In this document: positions 22,311 through 34,358 of the stretch, one piece after another
Numbering within the stretch: the stretch's first letter is position 1
How the letters are laid out: each line of letters begins with the position of its first letter
DNA from: Buxus sempervirens
Lineage: Eukaryota > Streptophyta > Magnoliopsida > Buxales > Buxaceae
Direction: 5' to 3'
Assembly (NCBI GenBank): GCA_947561395.2
Contig: OX387194.1
Coordinates: 22,678,048 to 22,742,047, forward strand
Length of the DNA stretch: 64,000 bases
Notes under the pieces: model-generated
Database searches by the model: none
Seen by the model: the letters and a program-made list of their open reading frames with translations, nothing else
Told to the model about the DNA's origin: nothing
Program-made: the position numbers and the translations under genes

Positions 22311-23262
22311 GGTTCAATCGTGAGTTTCCAAAAACTGAAAACAGCTTGAATAATTTAAGAAACTCTCTAATTCTTCTCCCATTCAGTTTCTTTAAACATA
22401 GGATTCATTTCTAGATGATTCTCTTTGATTTTTGTTGCCAAAATAGCAACCCATGAATCAAACAAAGAAAGAATACGTTCGTTGAAATCCAGGGGCAGAT
22501 CTTTGCTGGAGTTATTGCTAACAAACAGCGAAGACTTGCCTTTTTGATTTAAAACTTAAGTTTCTAGGTTTTCTGGCATGGTGGGAGTTTTGTAGGGCCA
22601 AAATTAATCCATAGAAAGCTTGTCTAGTCCAATCCACTCTAGGTTTGGAGTGAGACTGAAGTAGTGGGCCCCGTTGGAAGACCAGTAAGGTCCCAGGTCC
22701 CAGAATTGGCTGCTCAGCTTCGTTGTTGGGGTTTGATTTTAATCATATAAAATGGAGTTCCAGATTCTGGAAGTTTTCAGGAGGTTGCACCGCGCACACA
22801 GAGCGGTGCTCAAAAGAACATTAGCTTGACTCATATGAGGGAGGGTAAAAGAGAAGCATAAATATTCATCTTCACCCTTAGACCTTAGAAATAAATCATT
22901 TTTAGAAACTACATTTTATCCTTTCAAAGCTTATACCACTGAGAGAAAATGGTTAAGCATTTTTGAAAACAGAAGAAGGAAGATGAGACAAACTCGCATG
23001 ATTATATTCATTTCTAAAAGGCAAAGGTTTACATAAAAGGAGTAAGCAAAGAGACTTACCTTGAGATGAGAATGCTTTAGGATGATGTGAGCTCTCCAAG
23101 TAGTTAATCAGCAAGGGAAACACGCCCACAAACACCACCACCCCCCCTTCTCAGCTCCAAAGTGATCTCCTTTGAAGGTCTTTTTGCTTCAGTTTTTTAG
23201 ACCTGTTTTTTAGGGTTTCATTCTTTGGCATTTTTGAGGGGTGCAAAAATTGGGTGCTTACA

Positions 23263-25464
23263 GTTTTGAATGGGCCTGGTAGGGTAAAATCATTATAGCA
23301 CTGGCGTGGGCCACCAATGGAAGGAAAAAAGATCAATTAAATGTTTGAAGTAAAAATCTTCTCTTGCAATAGAACACTTGAAATACACTCTTAAATATTG
23401 TAAATAAATTATAAAATAAGATGAATTTAAAATTAAGATCCAGTTAGATGCCTAAAAATCATCAATGGGTCTTCCTATTACTGTATGGTCAATCCCAACT
23501 TTGATTTGTGCTGCACTTGTGAAATTCATTTTTAATATTCTTGTTGTGTCTGTGGAAGGCATTTATTTGTTGTGTTAATTGTGAGTAAAATTAATTGACT
23601 GGATGCATCAATGAGCCTGATCTGAAACCTATGTTTGTGTGGTTTGGAGGGTGAATATATTCTTCCTGATAGAAAGATTTTTGGTCCAATTCTTTCATAT
23701 GTTTTGGTGAAACATTGAAGTAGAAGAGTACTAGCGTTGCTAGAGATCATTGATGCAAGTACTGCAATATGATCATTGTGAAATAAGATGTCATTAATCT
23801 GTTTGGTTAGGTTCACTCGTTGATTTTGTTGAACTTGTGTCATTATTTTTCAGTATCTAAATTATGTAACATTATATGGTATCACATAATACTGAATGAT
23901 ATGTTAATCTTATAAACTACCAAGATAAAGATTTCTTCTTGATAAAAAATATTGATATGCAAAACTGGTGAAATCAAAAGAAAGAAAAGGGAGGAATAAC
24001 TGCATACAGATTTACATAGTTCAGCATTATGCCCAGTGGTGGAGCCATAAGCCCAGGAGGGGGAAACAATAAGTTAATAAATAAATTCAATTACATTAAA
24101 TGTAAAATTTTTAAAGAAACTATAACAAAAGGTATAAAAATTGAACTATATGTCATTTTACAGTTGCTCGTTATAAGTTTTCTTATTATGAAACATTTGC
24201 ATGATTGGGTTAATGCTAATGGTATCAAGTATTTGTTTTTCAATGTATATGACCAAATAATCATTTATCCATTGATTAGCCATCTGATTACTTAATTGAT
24301 TCTTCACAGTAGTTGTGAGCACACATCAATTATGCAAGTTTCCTACGGATTATTAAGTACCATAAGCTCCAAAAGTAGCAATATAGTATTCACCTCAATA
24401 AAACACTTGTTGAGCTCTTAAAGTTGCATATCAATGATAATATAAAAGAACTTAACATGATAATGATGTACCTCCTTTATTTCTTGCATTTTATGTCATG
24501 ATCTTCCTTGCGCTATAAACATTTCATTCATGCTAGGAACTGAAATATTATGTTTGTCTCAAAAGAAAGAAATTTTATCGAGCATTCAATCCAACAACTA
24601 GCTCTCATCATTTATGTATCTATCCTCCTCCCCTCCCTCCCTTTCCCCTTTTGCACCCACATTCTCTCTTTCCTCTTTTCCACTTAGGTTCTACTTGACT
24701 TTATAGAGTTGGGGTAGTTTTGTCTTCTTTAGTGGCTTTTCGAAAAGCTCCATGAAAGTTTTAAAACTTGCTCCCATTAAAATGAATGAGGGCGAGCAAC
24801 TATTATTTGAAAAAAGGAATTTAAAATTCACTCTAAAAATTCCCACCCACCACCACCCCCAACTTCTACCCATTGTTATGTCTACATCCACGGAGAGAAC
24901 ATTTTCCACTGTTTCTAAAAATGAATTTGGGTTAAAATTTTATTTCTCCAATCTCCAGTGACAACCCCAGCCCATTATATGAAGAAAATCTCCAATATAC
25001 CCTTACCTTTCCACTACTGTGGAATAACTATTTGAAAAATGTATTGCTGCCCTTAGGTCCCTTCCACTTTGGACCTGGGGAATAGTGTATGTAACTGTCT
25101 TTGAAGATGAGCCACTATCTCATAACAGTAGGCTTTTACTTGTTATATTAATGTTGATCTTATTCTTTACTGCTTAGTCCTGGTGGATGAGTCAATATCC
25201 CTTAATGTGAAAGTTAACATTTTCGATGAAAGTTATTTAACAAGACAAAATGTGTTTGAACAATGTCTTCCTTTCAGCTTTTCTTTTAAATGATCGAAGG
25301 ATCTAGAAAAGGGAAATAGGTAAATGTTAAAAAATTATGTTACAGATGATCTCTCGTCATAAATATTCCAGAAACTAGTGATTATTTTGCATTGTATTCT
25401 CTATGTACATTCCACAATCCTCCCGAAGATGTTGAAGTGTGGCAAACCGTAAATGAATTTTCAG
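23263..25464. other. Remainder of the large host intron
   Basis: AT-rich, with no intact gene. A phrase at 24035-24065 (AGTGGTGGAGCC...) resembles the end of some plant DNA transposons, but no partner end was found. The segment ends in AATGAATTTTCAG, the proposed acceptor. Confidence 0.4.
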
Positions 25465-25558
25465 GTTTGAGAGCACAGGGTGGCAATCATTCAGCATCAA
25501 AGAACATAAATGAATCAACAGATAAAGTTACTGATAATGGCATTCCTTCTTATTCAAG
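25465..25558 (+). CDS. Host gene, penultimate exon
   Basis: A 94 bp exon between acceptor TTTTCAG and donor TTCAAG/GTACCC. It encodes LRAQGGNHSASKNINESTDK and onward to IPSYS. Two bases are needed from the exon at 16348 and two are passed to the exon at 25646; all three join in phase without a stop. The acceptor choice is supported only by phase and consensus. Confidence 0.55.
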
Positions 25559-25645
25559 GTACCCTCCAGGGATGTAGGTTGCTCCATTTTATTGGTACTA
25601 TCATTTGACTCAATTCTAACAAAAGGTTATGTTTCTGTTGTTCAG

Positions 25646-25988
25646 TCTGTCTGCAGGGCAGGACGTGGAAGCAAACCTGAGGCATTTCATTGGAGGAGAC
25701 TCAAATCCAACAAGTTCAAGCCTGGACAAGCTAGTTACGGGAATCCCTATACAGGAAAACTGTGAGCTTTTAAGTGAGGCTTCTGTTGAGGTACCAAATA
25801 TGAATGAAATAGATAGCATAGCCAATGAATCTCAAAACAGTTCAAGTAGGAAAAATGAGGTATCCAAGAGTCAAACTCGGTGGATTGTAAGTAGCAGCTC
25901 TGTAGATAAATCCAGCGACATGATCGAGCGGCAGCAGGAAAAGAAAACACGTAGGTACAGAAGGAGAGGCAGAGGGAGGGGACAATGA
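25646..25988 (+). CDS. Host gene, last coding exon with basic RGRGRG tail
   Basis: Acceptor CTGTTGTTCAG precedes the exon; the frame runs 114 codons to TGA at 25986-25988. The sequence is polar and low complexity, acidic and Ser/Asn-rich in the middle. It ends in a strongly basic tail KKTRRYRRRGRGRGQ, which could bind RNA or act as a nuclear signal. I do not recognise the protein. AT-rich poly(A)-type signals (TTGTATTGTATTG, GTAATATTA) follow at 26005-26035. With the two upstream exons it gives the C-terminal 190 or so residues of a host protein. Confidence 0.65.
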
Positions 25989-26039
25989 TACAAGAGTCTC
26001 TTGTATTGATTGTATTGTATTGTGTAATATTATTTACTA

Positions 26040-26699
26040 TAAACTAGTCTCAAAAAGATGTATCAGCTGGGTGTCTGCGACGTAATGCGACTGATATCTG
26101 CAAATGGGCTCATAAAATGTCATGATGAGTTCAAATTCCACAAAGCAATGTATTTGTTTCAGGTCAAACACCACAAGGTAATGTAGTAGTTTCAGTTCAG
26201 CTTTTAATTGATTGTGATAGCTTGCTTCGGTTATATTGATTGAATCTCCCAACATACGAACTGAAATTTTGGAACAATGGCAAAACATATGATGCCTAAA
26301 TATGGCAATCCATTTTCTAGGCAGTCTTTGACTTGTTCTTTGTGGTGAATATGTGTGTTACATATCAAACCAACAGTAAAATCGATTGGATATTAAATTG
26401 GACCTACTTGGATTTGACATGGTGTCACATCACTAATTTATTTCATGCAAACAGGTCACATTTTTTAAGTTGGATTGGTGCATGTAAAGTCGTATACCTA
26501 GGCTAATATGAACCAGTAAGCTGTAAGCCCAATATGATCTGATATGACCCAGATATTTGAAAACGTTTAAATAAACTTCTAATTGCAATGTGTTGGGGTT
26601 TGATTTTTTGGGGGGACAACGATTTTCTTTTAACAAAATGCATGGAAATATCAGGTATAGTTTTTTTTAGTCAGATGGTCATGACCTCATGTGCATTAA
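26040..26699. other. Intergenic DNA downstream of the host gene
   Basis: No feature recognised apart from a T run near 26660. Confidence 0.4.
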
Positions 26700-27875
26700 G
26701 GCTCTGTTTGTTTTGGAGGAAAATGTTTTGTTGGTAAAAATTTTTCCAGAAAATATTTTGTAGGTAAAAAATTTTCCAGAAAATATTTTCATTCTCCTTT
26801 TTCAGTTGTTTGGAGATGAAATAAAATTCTTGAAAGGAAGAAGAATAAAAAAGGAGATAAATATCGTTGCCAGAGATGTTTTTGAGCTCAAACTTCTGGT
26901 AATCTATAGGATATGTTTTTGAGCTCAAACTTCTGGTAATCTATAGGATGACTACTGCTCATTGATCTAACTTTGGTACTGTCCAATCGAGATATCTTCT
27001 GCTAGGAAAATCTCTGTATTTGCATCATTATTGAAAAATTCGAATAAAACCTGATCGACTGTGATCGTCTATCAAGCTCGAGTCTGTTGTATTGTTGGTT
27101 AACGGGAGGTCAGAGAGAAAGCACTTCTTCATCTTCAAGGTCTAGACATGACTCATCCATTGCTTTATACTCAACTCGATTGCAAACATCAACGCACGAA
27201 AACAAAAGAAGAAAATAGAAATGGTTGGGGTGTTAAACAAAATAATATATCATTGGGTTCAGTGCCTTCCTTCCTTCTATATCAAACTCATAGCTTTAAG
27301 GATTTCGTGAAAAGCCCTAGCCATTTGGTAGGTATGTGATGAACCCTATGGTGGATTTCCTGTCCTGAGTAAAGTCGTTCAAGATGCAAACAACGATCCA
27401 GATTTGGACGATTCTCCGATAAATTTCTGGCTATATAGCCTTTGACGTCATTGTCTGTAACCAATCGACAGTCAACGAGGTAATTGTCTACCGGATTGAA
27501 AGAAAAAAAAGGCTGAGTTGCAGAAAGGTAAGAAACATGATGTGATAAAGCTTGGGATTTATGCTTATTTGCAGATAATCCAAGAGAGATTGATATCCAA
27601 ACGGTCTCGTTTACTCTATTTCTGAGATTAAGAGATTCAAACGGGAAGGAGATAGAGGTCTAGTCTCTCGTCGGGATGCCCATTCTCTTCTTTTTCTGAG
27701 ACAGAAAATAACTTCCGCTAAAAAGTAGTGGAAGTCATTTTCCTCCGTTTTTTCAAGCAGAAGATACTTTCCTAATTTTTTTACTTTTCCAACGGAACAA
27801 ATAACTGGGAAAATTTTAAATCTGGGAAAATACTTTTTTCCTCTAAATTTTAGTGAAACAAACACAAACACAACC
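26700..27875. mobile_element. Harbinger-like non-autonomous DNA transposon (1.18 kb)
   Basis: Ends read GGCTCTGTTTGTTTTG on the left and, in reverse complement, GGTTGTGTTTGTGTTTG on the right. Both are flanked by TAA (26697-26699 and 27876-27878). A GGS-TGTTTGK terminus with a 3 bp TWA duplication is the PIF/Harbinger pattern. Subterminal AAAATTTTYCCAGA words mirror each other. Inside is a 37 bp tandem duplication (26876-26912 and 26913-26947). No transposase is visible. Confidence 0.6.
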
Positions 27876-29540
27876 TAAAGGAAGAAAATACAAATAACAG
27901 CAAAAGAAAATAGCCGATGATGTGAAGTATACATCAAACAAGGTTTTAAGGCTAGGGGAACTTAGCCAACAGCTCTATTTGTTGTGCATGTCTCTTGACT
28001 CTCCACCATTCATTAATCGGAATTGTAGGTTGGACCTTGATGGATGAAATCATTTCAGAGCAGACCTGCACATGGACTTGAACCTTAAAAATTAAAGGTT
28101 GAAATGGGTCAGTCTACACAGATTTTGCTTTGAGGTTCTGGCACGGCGTGGGATCGGCTTGGACTAACTTTAAGTTTGGTCTTGGTCCCCTTGGTGCTTC
28201 TTATTTGGGATGTGTTTCCAACCCAAATACTGTGGTGTGTCCAAAATCAGGTGCCTGTGCATACCTTAATCTTCAAAATTAGGACCTGTCATTCACTTTC
28301 AGGTCATTACACAATAAAAACACTTTTAACATTTCTTGGTCCTTAAAAGGCATTATCCAAAAAATAAAAAAATTTGATAATTGTTTCTAAAGAAAAATAA
28401 ATAAAATAAACCAGAAATTATTTCTTAATTAGACCAGTGTTATTGCTCCCGTGAAGGATAGTGGTCACAACTTCCCAATTGGATATGATGATCTAACCTT
28501 CCATCAGAAAAAAAAAAGATACGATGATCTAACCGACAGTTCCACTGAAGCCATATGTAGACAAAGACGACACCTACCCAGATGGTGCTCACATGCAAAA
28601 AAGTATATATCCTCATTAGACTTCTCTTTTTCCAGATTTTCAGATGGCCACTTTAAGTTTCTATGCCAAGGCACTGTCACCTCCCATAAGTACAGATATT
28701 GAGAGATCCCACAACAGGAAAAGGAAAATGGAAAGCTTACCAAAGCCACAACATTCTTGAGCGAGTTGTTCTGGATACTGATTATAAAACATTAATTTGA
28801 CCTCTCTCTCTCTACATCCTTGAGATTTGATTCTTGAAAGATTGCAAAAAGAGACTGTTCACAGGACAACGGACCTTATCATCAGGCACGGGCATGGTGA
28901 TATTGAAAGGGACTTTGCTTTACTCTTACGATGTCACATGGAAGCAAGCCTCAGCCATCAGAAGTCTATTAATTTCACCCTTTAAATCTATTTTGCTACT
29001 TATTCCTTTTAACTTTGTGCTGAATTTATCTGACTCATATGAAAGCCTTTCTAAAGGTAGATCAGGTGCCATGTGAGTCCCCCAAAACCCTTCAGGTGAG
29101 TAAGGATGAAGGGGTTCTTAATCATGCATCATCTGTGCAGTGTATATTGTGGTTTTATTAATGTGCTTAGACATCATTATTCAAGGGTGTTGTGGTCATT
29201 CTAAAAGTACAAGTTAGGAATGTTATTATAATTTTACGAGGACGGTTATTTGGTTAAATAATTTAGACTAAGATGTTTCGGTCATTTTCTCTTTCAATGA
29301 CCAAAAATAACCTAATGAATCTAATATTTTCTATTGTATTTTGAATTTTGAGAAGCTTTAAAATTGAGACTTAAATTTGTGTTTTATCCAATCCCAAATT
29401 CGAAATTCATTGAAAATTTTAAGTGTTTTTTATTATTTTGTTTTAATCTCTTTAGCTTTAATTTATTCTTTACATGTTTTATGTTTGGTGATTTTCTGGG
29501 GATTTTCTAGAACTTGAGCACCAAAATTGTTTTTATGTTT
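27876..29540. other. Unannotated AT-rich DNA
   Basis: No convincing exon, element end or repeat was identified. Short frames near 28451-28749 and 28834-29076 lack conserved features. Confidence 0.35.
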
Positions 29541-29544
29541 GAAG

Positions 29545-29700
29545 TTTTTCTGAAGATTTGCGGAAGCTTGAGAGTCAAATGTCTGTAGACAACATGAGAA
29601 TGAAGAGTTCTAGAAGATTTGCGGGCACCTGAGCGTCAAACGCATGCAAACAACCCGAGAGTGAAGAGTTCTGGAAGATTTGCGGGCACTCGAGCTTCAG
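29545..29700. repeat. Imperfect tandem repeats, about 66 bp
   Basis: The phrase AAGATTTGCGG...GAGCGTCAAA...AATGAAGAGTTCT recurs two and a half times. The repeats lie ahead of a TATTTATA box near 29762-29770, so they may be upstream elements of a promoter, possibly of another retroelement. Confidence 0.6.
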
Positions 29701-30474
29701 AACGCGATTTTTATATCTGTTTTTGATTGTTTTGAGTGATTTGATGCATCGGTTCGCACACTATTTATAGGGGTTTTCTCCCATTTGTTAATCGATCATC
29801 TCTAGCCCTATTTTTTTTTTTTTTTGAGAAAAACGGTTGTGAGAAAACCCTTGCTCTCATCTTCTTTTTCTTCCTCAATTCATCAAAGATCTGATATGAG
29901 TACACTCAAGGGGTTTGTCATCGTCGATATTTTTGTGCGATCTATCGATGAGGTCTGAGACCTATAGACACTCCAAATCGCACTGTATAAAATAATGAAT
30001 GAATACATGATAAAAATGATTTATTCATAATTGGCCAAAATTATATTTCAAAAACAATAATTTCTTTTTGTAGCCAAAAATATATTTCGGATAAAAGCTT
30101 TTTCTTTGTAGTCGAAAAATTATGTTGGATACAAAATTTTTAGGTGTATCCGAAAAAATATTTCGGATCATGCCTGTGAGTTGGCACTCCGAATCTTTTT
30201 CAGTTAGTTCACGTTAGCGGTTGCACATGGCTGTAACTGATTGGGATCCAAAATTATATTTCGGATACATATATATTCTTTGTATCCGACCTGTGTTTTC
30301 AGATACAAGTGTTTTATTCCAAATTGAAAAACCCTGCGAGCTTTCACTTATTTACATCTGTACCTCAGTCTGGGAGGTGGGAATTCCCTAAATTGGCCAA
30401 ATTCCTCCAATTCATGCTTTAGACTTGAATTTGAAGATTCTAGACACACTTTTGTGTCTACCCTTGGTCTTGCC

Positions 30475-30590
30475 TATAAATAGAGGGCCTTTCTTCTTGC
30501 AAATGGCTGAAAATTTGAAGTTTGAAGAGCTCTTGAAGAATAAGGGAACCTTTGCCCAATTCTCCACTCAACTCTCTCAAGCTACCAAGG
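30475..30590 (+). promoter_or_regulatory. Promoter, short ORF and splice donor in segment H
   Basis: TATAAATA at 30475-30482 is followed by ATG at 30503 and 29 open codons (MAENLKFEELLKNKG...), then CAAG/GTAAGC with exon end 30589. It could be a retroelement leader exon or a small host first exon. The downstream sequence is interrupted by solo LTR G. Confidence 0.45.
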
Positions 30591-30627
30591 TAAGCTACTA
30601 CACTCTTCTTCTTCTTTTATTTCAATT

Positions 30628-32159
30628 TGTGCGCACGTCGGGGTGCATGACGCCGGTGCCTGGCTTTCCATGGGTTTTTTGTTGGTTTTGGGGAGTCGCC
30701 ACTGTTCATTGTTGAGGGTGTGAACAGTCACCCACTTCTTGATTTACATTTATGTGCATGGTCTACCCAAGACTTTGGATAAGTGGTTCGGTTGTAACCC
30801 AAGGAAGTCCGTAGACACGTTGAGTTACCCCACTAGATAGCGGGTTCCCATGAGTTGGAATTTAGACAAGTGGACTCGATTAACTTGTGCAGGCTTTCAC
30901 GACAGTAAAACAAAAATCTAGGTTAATAGCACAAACCAACATAGAATCCTAAAATGAGCAGTTAAGGAGAAGGGATTTGGGGGGTTTAAGGGTACAATGG
31001 AGATACAAGAATAGGGGAACATGCTCCCTTCAAACAAATATGTGAACAGCCCCATGCACCTGACTATTGGACCATTTAACAAAGCCTTCCTCCTCCCATT
31101 CAAATCAAAGACCTCCCCTTACCATGGGGGTCCCAACCATACCATGAAATGAAGCAGAAGAAAAGGGAAGACAGTAGAAAACAGAATCCTCAAGGTGGTA
31201 AAAATGGGAATGTGCTCACCATGCTTTCATTTTCATATATATCAAACTAGACACATCAACATAACTTAACTTGGTGTTGTCTTGCTTCTTGGAGGTGTGT
31301 GAGGATCCCTTGGTGGACGTGGACAGCAACTCAGGGGTCCTTCTTGGCCCCTCCACCTCTTCTCCTTGACTCCTTGGTGAGGATGGAAGAGGAAGGAGTT
31401 GAAAGTGGATTGGGGGAAGTACTTTGGGGATTTTCAAAAGAGATTGGTTGGTTCGGAGGTGTCTGATGCAGAGGAGAAGGGAGGGAAGCTGTAGAAACCG
31501 ACCAACCCCTGTCTAGAGTTCGGGTTTGCTATTTATAGAAAATAGGGACAAAACCGCACACACAGTGCGGTTTGGTCGAAATCGCACAGTAGGTGCGGTT
31601 TGGTCTAAACTGCAAGGTATGTGCGGTTCGGCCACGTCTTTTCAGCAATCATTAGGGGACAAACTGCCGCAGGCGTAGATTGACGAAAAGTCAACCGCAC
31701 TGTAAGTGCGGTTGCTTTTCATCCACCGCTTGCTATGATTGGCTTGCGCAAATGGTGGCCGAAAAAATCAACTGCACAACATATGTGGTCGTGAATTTTC
31801 TTTCCCCCTTTCGACTTGAGTTGACGGCTGAGGTGACTCAACCACCCAGTCGGACGAATCATGCTCCTCCAATTTTTTATTATTTCCCGTTTATCTTAAC
31901 TAGTTTAATTAAAACATTTCAAACTTTGACTGATTTGCCCCTGGGACTGTTTTGCTCATATCTTTTTCATCAGGGCTTCAATTCAAGCAAACTTAATTGC
32001 GTTGGAACCGTGTTGGGATTCTCTACCAATTGGGATAAGGTATAGCAATCAATTTGGGCTCAGACAGAAAGCCATCTTTTGCTCCTTAGGGTTTTAAGCT
32101 GTTTTGCCGGGGCTTTTATTTTAGCATATTTTGGTTTGATCAAAATTTGGGTGCTTACA
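30628..32159 (-). repeat. Solo LTR G
   Basis: A 1532 bp LTR in minus orientation: it starts TGTAAGCACCCAAATTTTGA at 32159 and ends ACGTGCGCACA at 30628. A perfect 5 bp target-site duplication CAATT flanks it (30623-30627 and 32160-32164). No internal sequence is present, so it is the product of LTR-LTR recombination. TATAAATA lies on the minus strand near 31530-31537. Upstream is an array of inverted repeats at 31551-31790, the best with arms AAACCGCAC/GTGCGGTTT (31551-31573) and CAACCGCAC/GTGCGGTTG (31692-31714). A donor-like GCATG/GTGAGC has its exon end at 31220. Confidence 0.93.
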
Positions 32160-32274
32160 CAATTCTAGCACACTATCTCCTTTTACCTTTTTGTAGATAA
32201 GGCCATGATTGTGTTTGGAACCCCAAACCATGCTTAAAGTGCCTTAAGCACCATCTCTAGCTGTAAAACGTGAA

Positions 32275-32294
32275 GAGAGAGAGAGAGAGAGAGC
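32275..32294. repeat. (GA)n microsatellite
   Basis: About ten GA units. A (CA)n tract also occurs at 32810-32829. Confidence 0.9.
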
Positions 32295-34102
32295 TAGGGG
32301 AAACAAGTGTTTGAATGGATCCTTAAGTTTAGAACCCTTTGTGATGAGATGATTACATGATTTGTGTAAATTTGTGTATGATTACTGTTTGTGTTTGATT
32401 TTGTATCAAATCCGGAGGAATTACATAGATCTATACTTTCTATAGCATTAGATCTCAATTCTCTCCTTAAAATCTGATTTCTTACACAATTCTATGCACA
32501 CATCACTTGTTTTTTTTGGTCAAAATAGGCATAGATCTTAGATCTACTATGTTCAATATAGTAGATTTGAGATCAGAGGCCTTAAAGCAATCTCTCAGGA
32601 CTTTTTGAGTTAATTTCAAGTGGCTTTAATCTTCTAAAAGAAGACCTCAAGGTCTAATCTATCTTATTTGAGCAATTCTCACCAATTTGGGTAGATTGGG
32701 CTCTTTTTCTCCAATTAATGAAAGATTTGAGCCAAATCCATGCCCTAATTCTTTCTAAGTGTTTTTCAACTCATTTCAAGTGATTTCAAATCAGATCATG
32801 TGGATCAAACACACACACACACACACACTGTTTTGGCTTGGTTTTACTTAAATTTTATAAATCTAGACAGAACCTATACCCTGTCTTGGATCATTCATAA
32901 CTTCATCATATGGATGAATTTTTGAATGATTCCAGAGACATGTGATAGGTGAAGATGTCTAGTTTATTCCTGTAAAATTTGAGCAATTTATATGGAGCTG
33001 ATTTTTCAAACCATTTGATTAAAGTTGATAAGTTAGATCAGATTAGATTGCTGAACTTGTCACTTTGATTGAGCACCAAAGGCTCATTTTAACTCCAATT
33101 TAAGTGATTTCAATTTCTAAGTCTTCCTTTATGAGTCTTCTTTCAAATCCAATTGGTTTCAAGAGTTTTCAATTTAATTTGAGTTCTGTGTGCTTAATTG
33201 ACACTGTACTGCTCAGTAGCAGATTACGGAGTCAATCTGTGATTTTCTAAGCATGTTTGAGAGATCACACAAGCCACAAATGGTTGAAGTTTCAAGCGAG
33301 GCCTATTCCATTCGAAAGATGGCACCTCATACTTCATTCACACCAATTTACAAGGATTTATATGGAGTCAATCTCCACGAATAGGCTTTCAAAGTTGGCT
33401 ACTCACTGCTTTTACTGTTTTACAACAGCAACTTTGAACAAGTGTATTTTCTTTGATTTCAATCAGATTTAATTGAAATTTTCACTAAGTCTTCTACTTC
33501 ATATAAGCTTTTAAATGGCTTTGTTTCACTCAATTTGAGTTTGATTTGAATGACTTATGGTTGGTTGAGTCTTCTAAGCTTAAATGGTTTGATTTTGAGT
33601 TGAATTTTTCATATTTATCTTAGTTTGATTTTCTTCAAGTTTTACTTTGATTTTTACTTGATCATGAAGTCCTAGAGGTGATATATCCATACAGAGAGTC
33701 CAGAATCTATTAGTCTACTCATATGGAGGAATCACACATTTATATGTTTACTTTACTTGTTTTTTAAGTGATTTTTTGTATACAAGCCATTTTCAAGCAT
33801 GAATAGCATATGACAACCATTTCGTATGGATGAATAGGGGTGCCTAACGCCTTCCCCTACTCATAACCTAACCCCTTACCTAATCTCTGGATTAAACCAT
33901 GAAATAGAGCAACTTTAAGCTCTATTTTGCTCTTTTTATGCACACTTTGGTGTCCATTCAGACCTTAACATGAATGGTGGCAACTCCAACATTCTTGTGA
34001 ATTCTGTGTGATGATTAGGAAGTCATGTAAGTGATTTTCCATGTCTCACAAGATCGTTGAATGCTAGGAAACCGAATGCTTAGAGCCCTTTGCACTGACA
34101 AA

Positions 34103-34300
34103 ATTAAATAGAAGTAAAAGTGAAGGGCATTTTGGACAATAGTAGACATATGTGTAAACAAATAATTATGAGATAAAAGTAAATAGAAGTAAGAATAAAG
34201 AGCATTTTGGACAACAGTAGGTAGTTATATATCTGTAAACAATTAATTGGGAGATAAAAGTGAATAGAATTGAAAGTGAGGGGCAATTCAGATAGTAAAT
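34103..34300. repeat. Three imperfect tandem repeats of about 85 bp
   Basis: Each unit has AAGTRAATAGAAGTAA, GGGCATTTTGGACAA and GTAAACAA words. The array ends about 60 bases before LTR C. Confidence 0.75.
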
Positions 34301-34358
34301 GTCAGTCAAGAAGCTCAAGGGTTCTCTTTATAATAGTATGAACGATAGAAAAAGTCAT

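Larger units (their letters stand above)
19661..23262 (-). repeat. LTR I: LTR-type segment, probable solo LTR
   Basis: The right end reads, on the minus strand, TGTAAGCACCCAATTTTTGC, the LTR start of this group. The left end TGTGGGAACACGGCCCGTGG is placed like the LTR ends of C and G and is followed by the usual GTTGCCAC motif. A TATA box lies at 22134-22140 (minus). An inverted repeat GCACCGC/GCGGTGC lies at about 22786-22808, and a decayed copy of the conserved GTGGGCC hairpin at 22664-22686. Flanking 5-mers differ (CTTGC and GTTTT), and there is no primer site or polypurine tract beside it, so its origin is not a simple solo-LTR event. It sits in the intron of the host gene. Confidence 0.55.
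30000..34090 (+). repeat. Segment H: probable LTR-like promoter unit, split by solo LTR G
   Basis: It shares the plan of the local LTRs. Decayed inverted repeats of the TATCCGA/TCGGATA type lie at 30040-30310. A perfect hairpin at 30441-30460 has 8 bp arms TAGACACA/TGTGTCTA. A TATA box is at 30475-30482 and a splice donor follows. Further on are TGCCTAACGCCTTCCCCT at about 33840 and GGTGGCAACTCC near 33974, words typical of LTR R-U5 parts in large gypsy elements. I could not find matching ends or a target-site duplication, so the limits are approximate. Confidence 0.4.

Noticed and set aside
24691..24961. Opposed 69-72 codon frames
   Set aside because: No homology signal and in the large intron; AT-rich chance frames.
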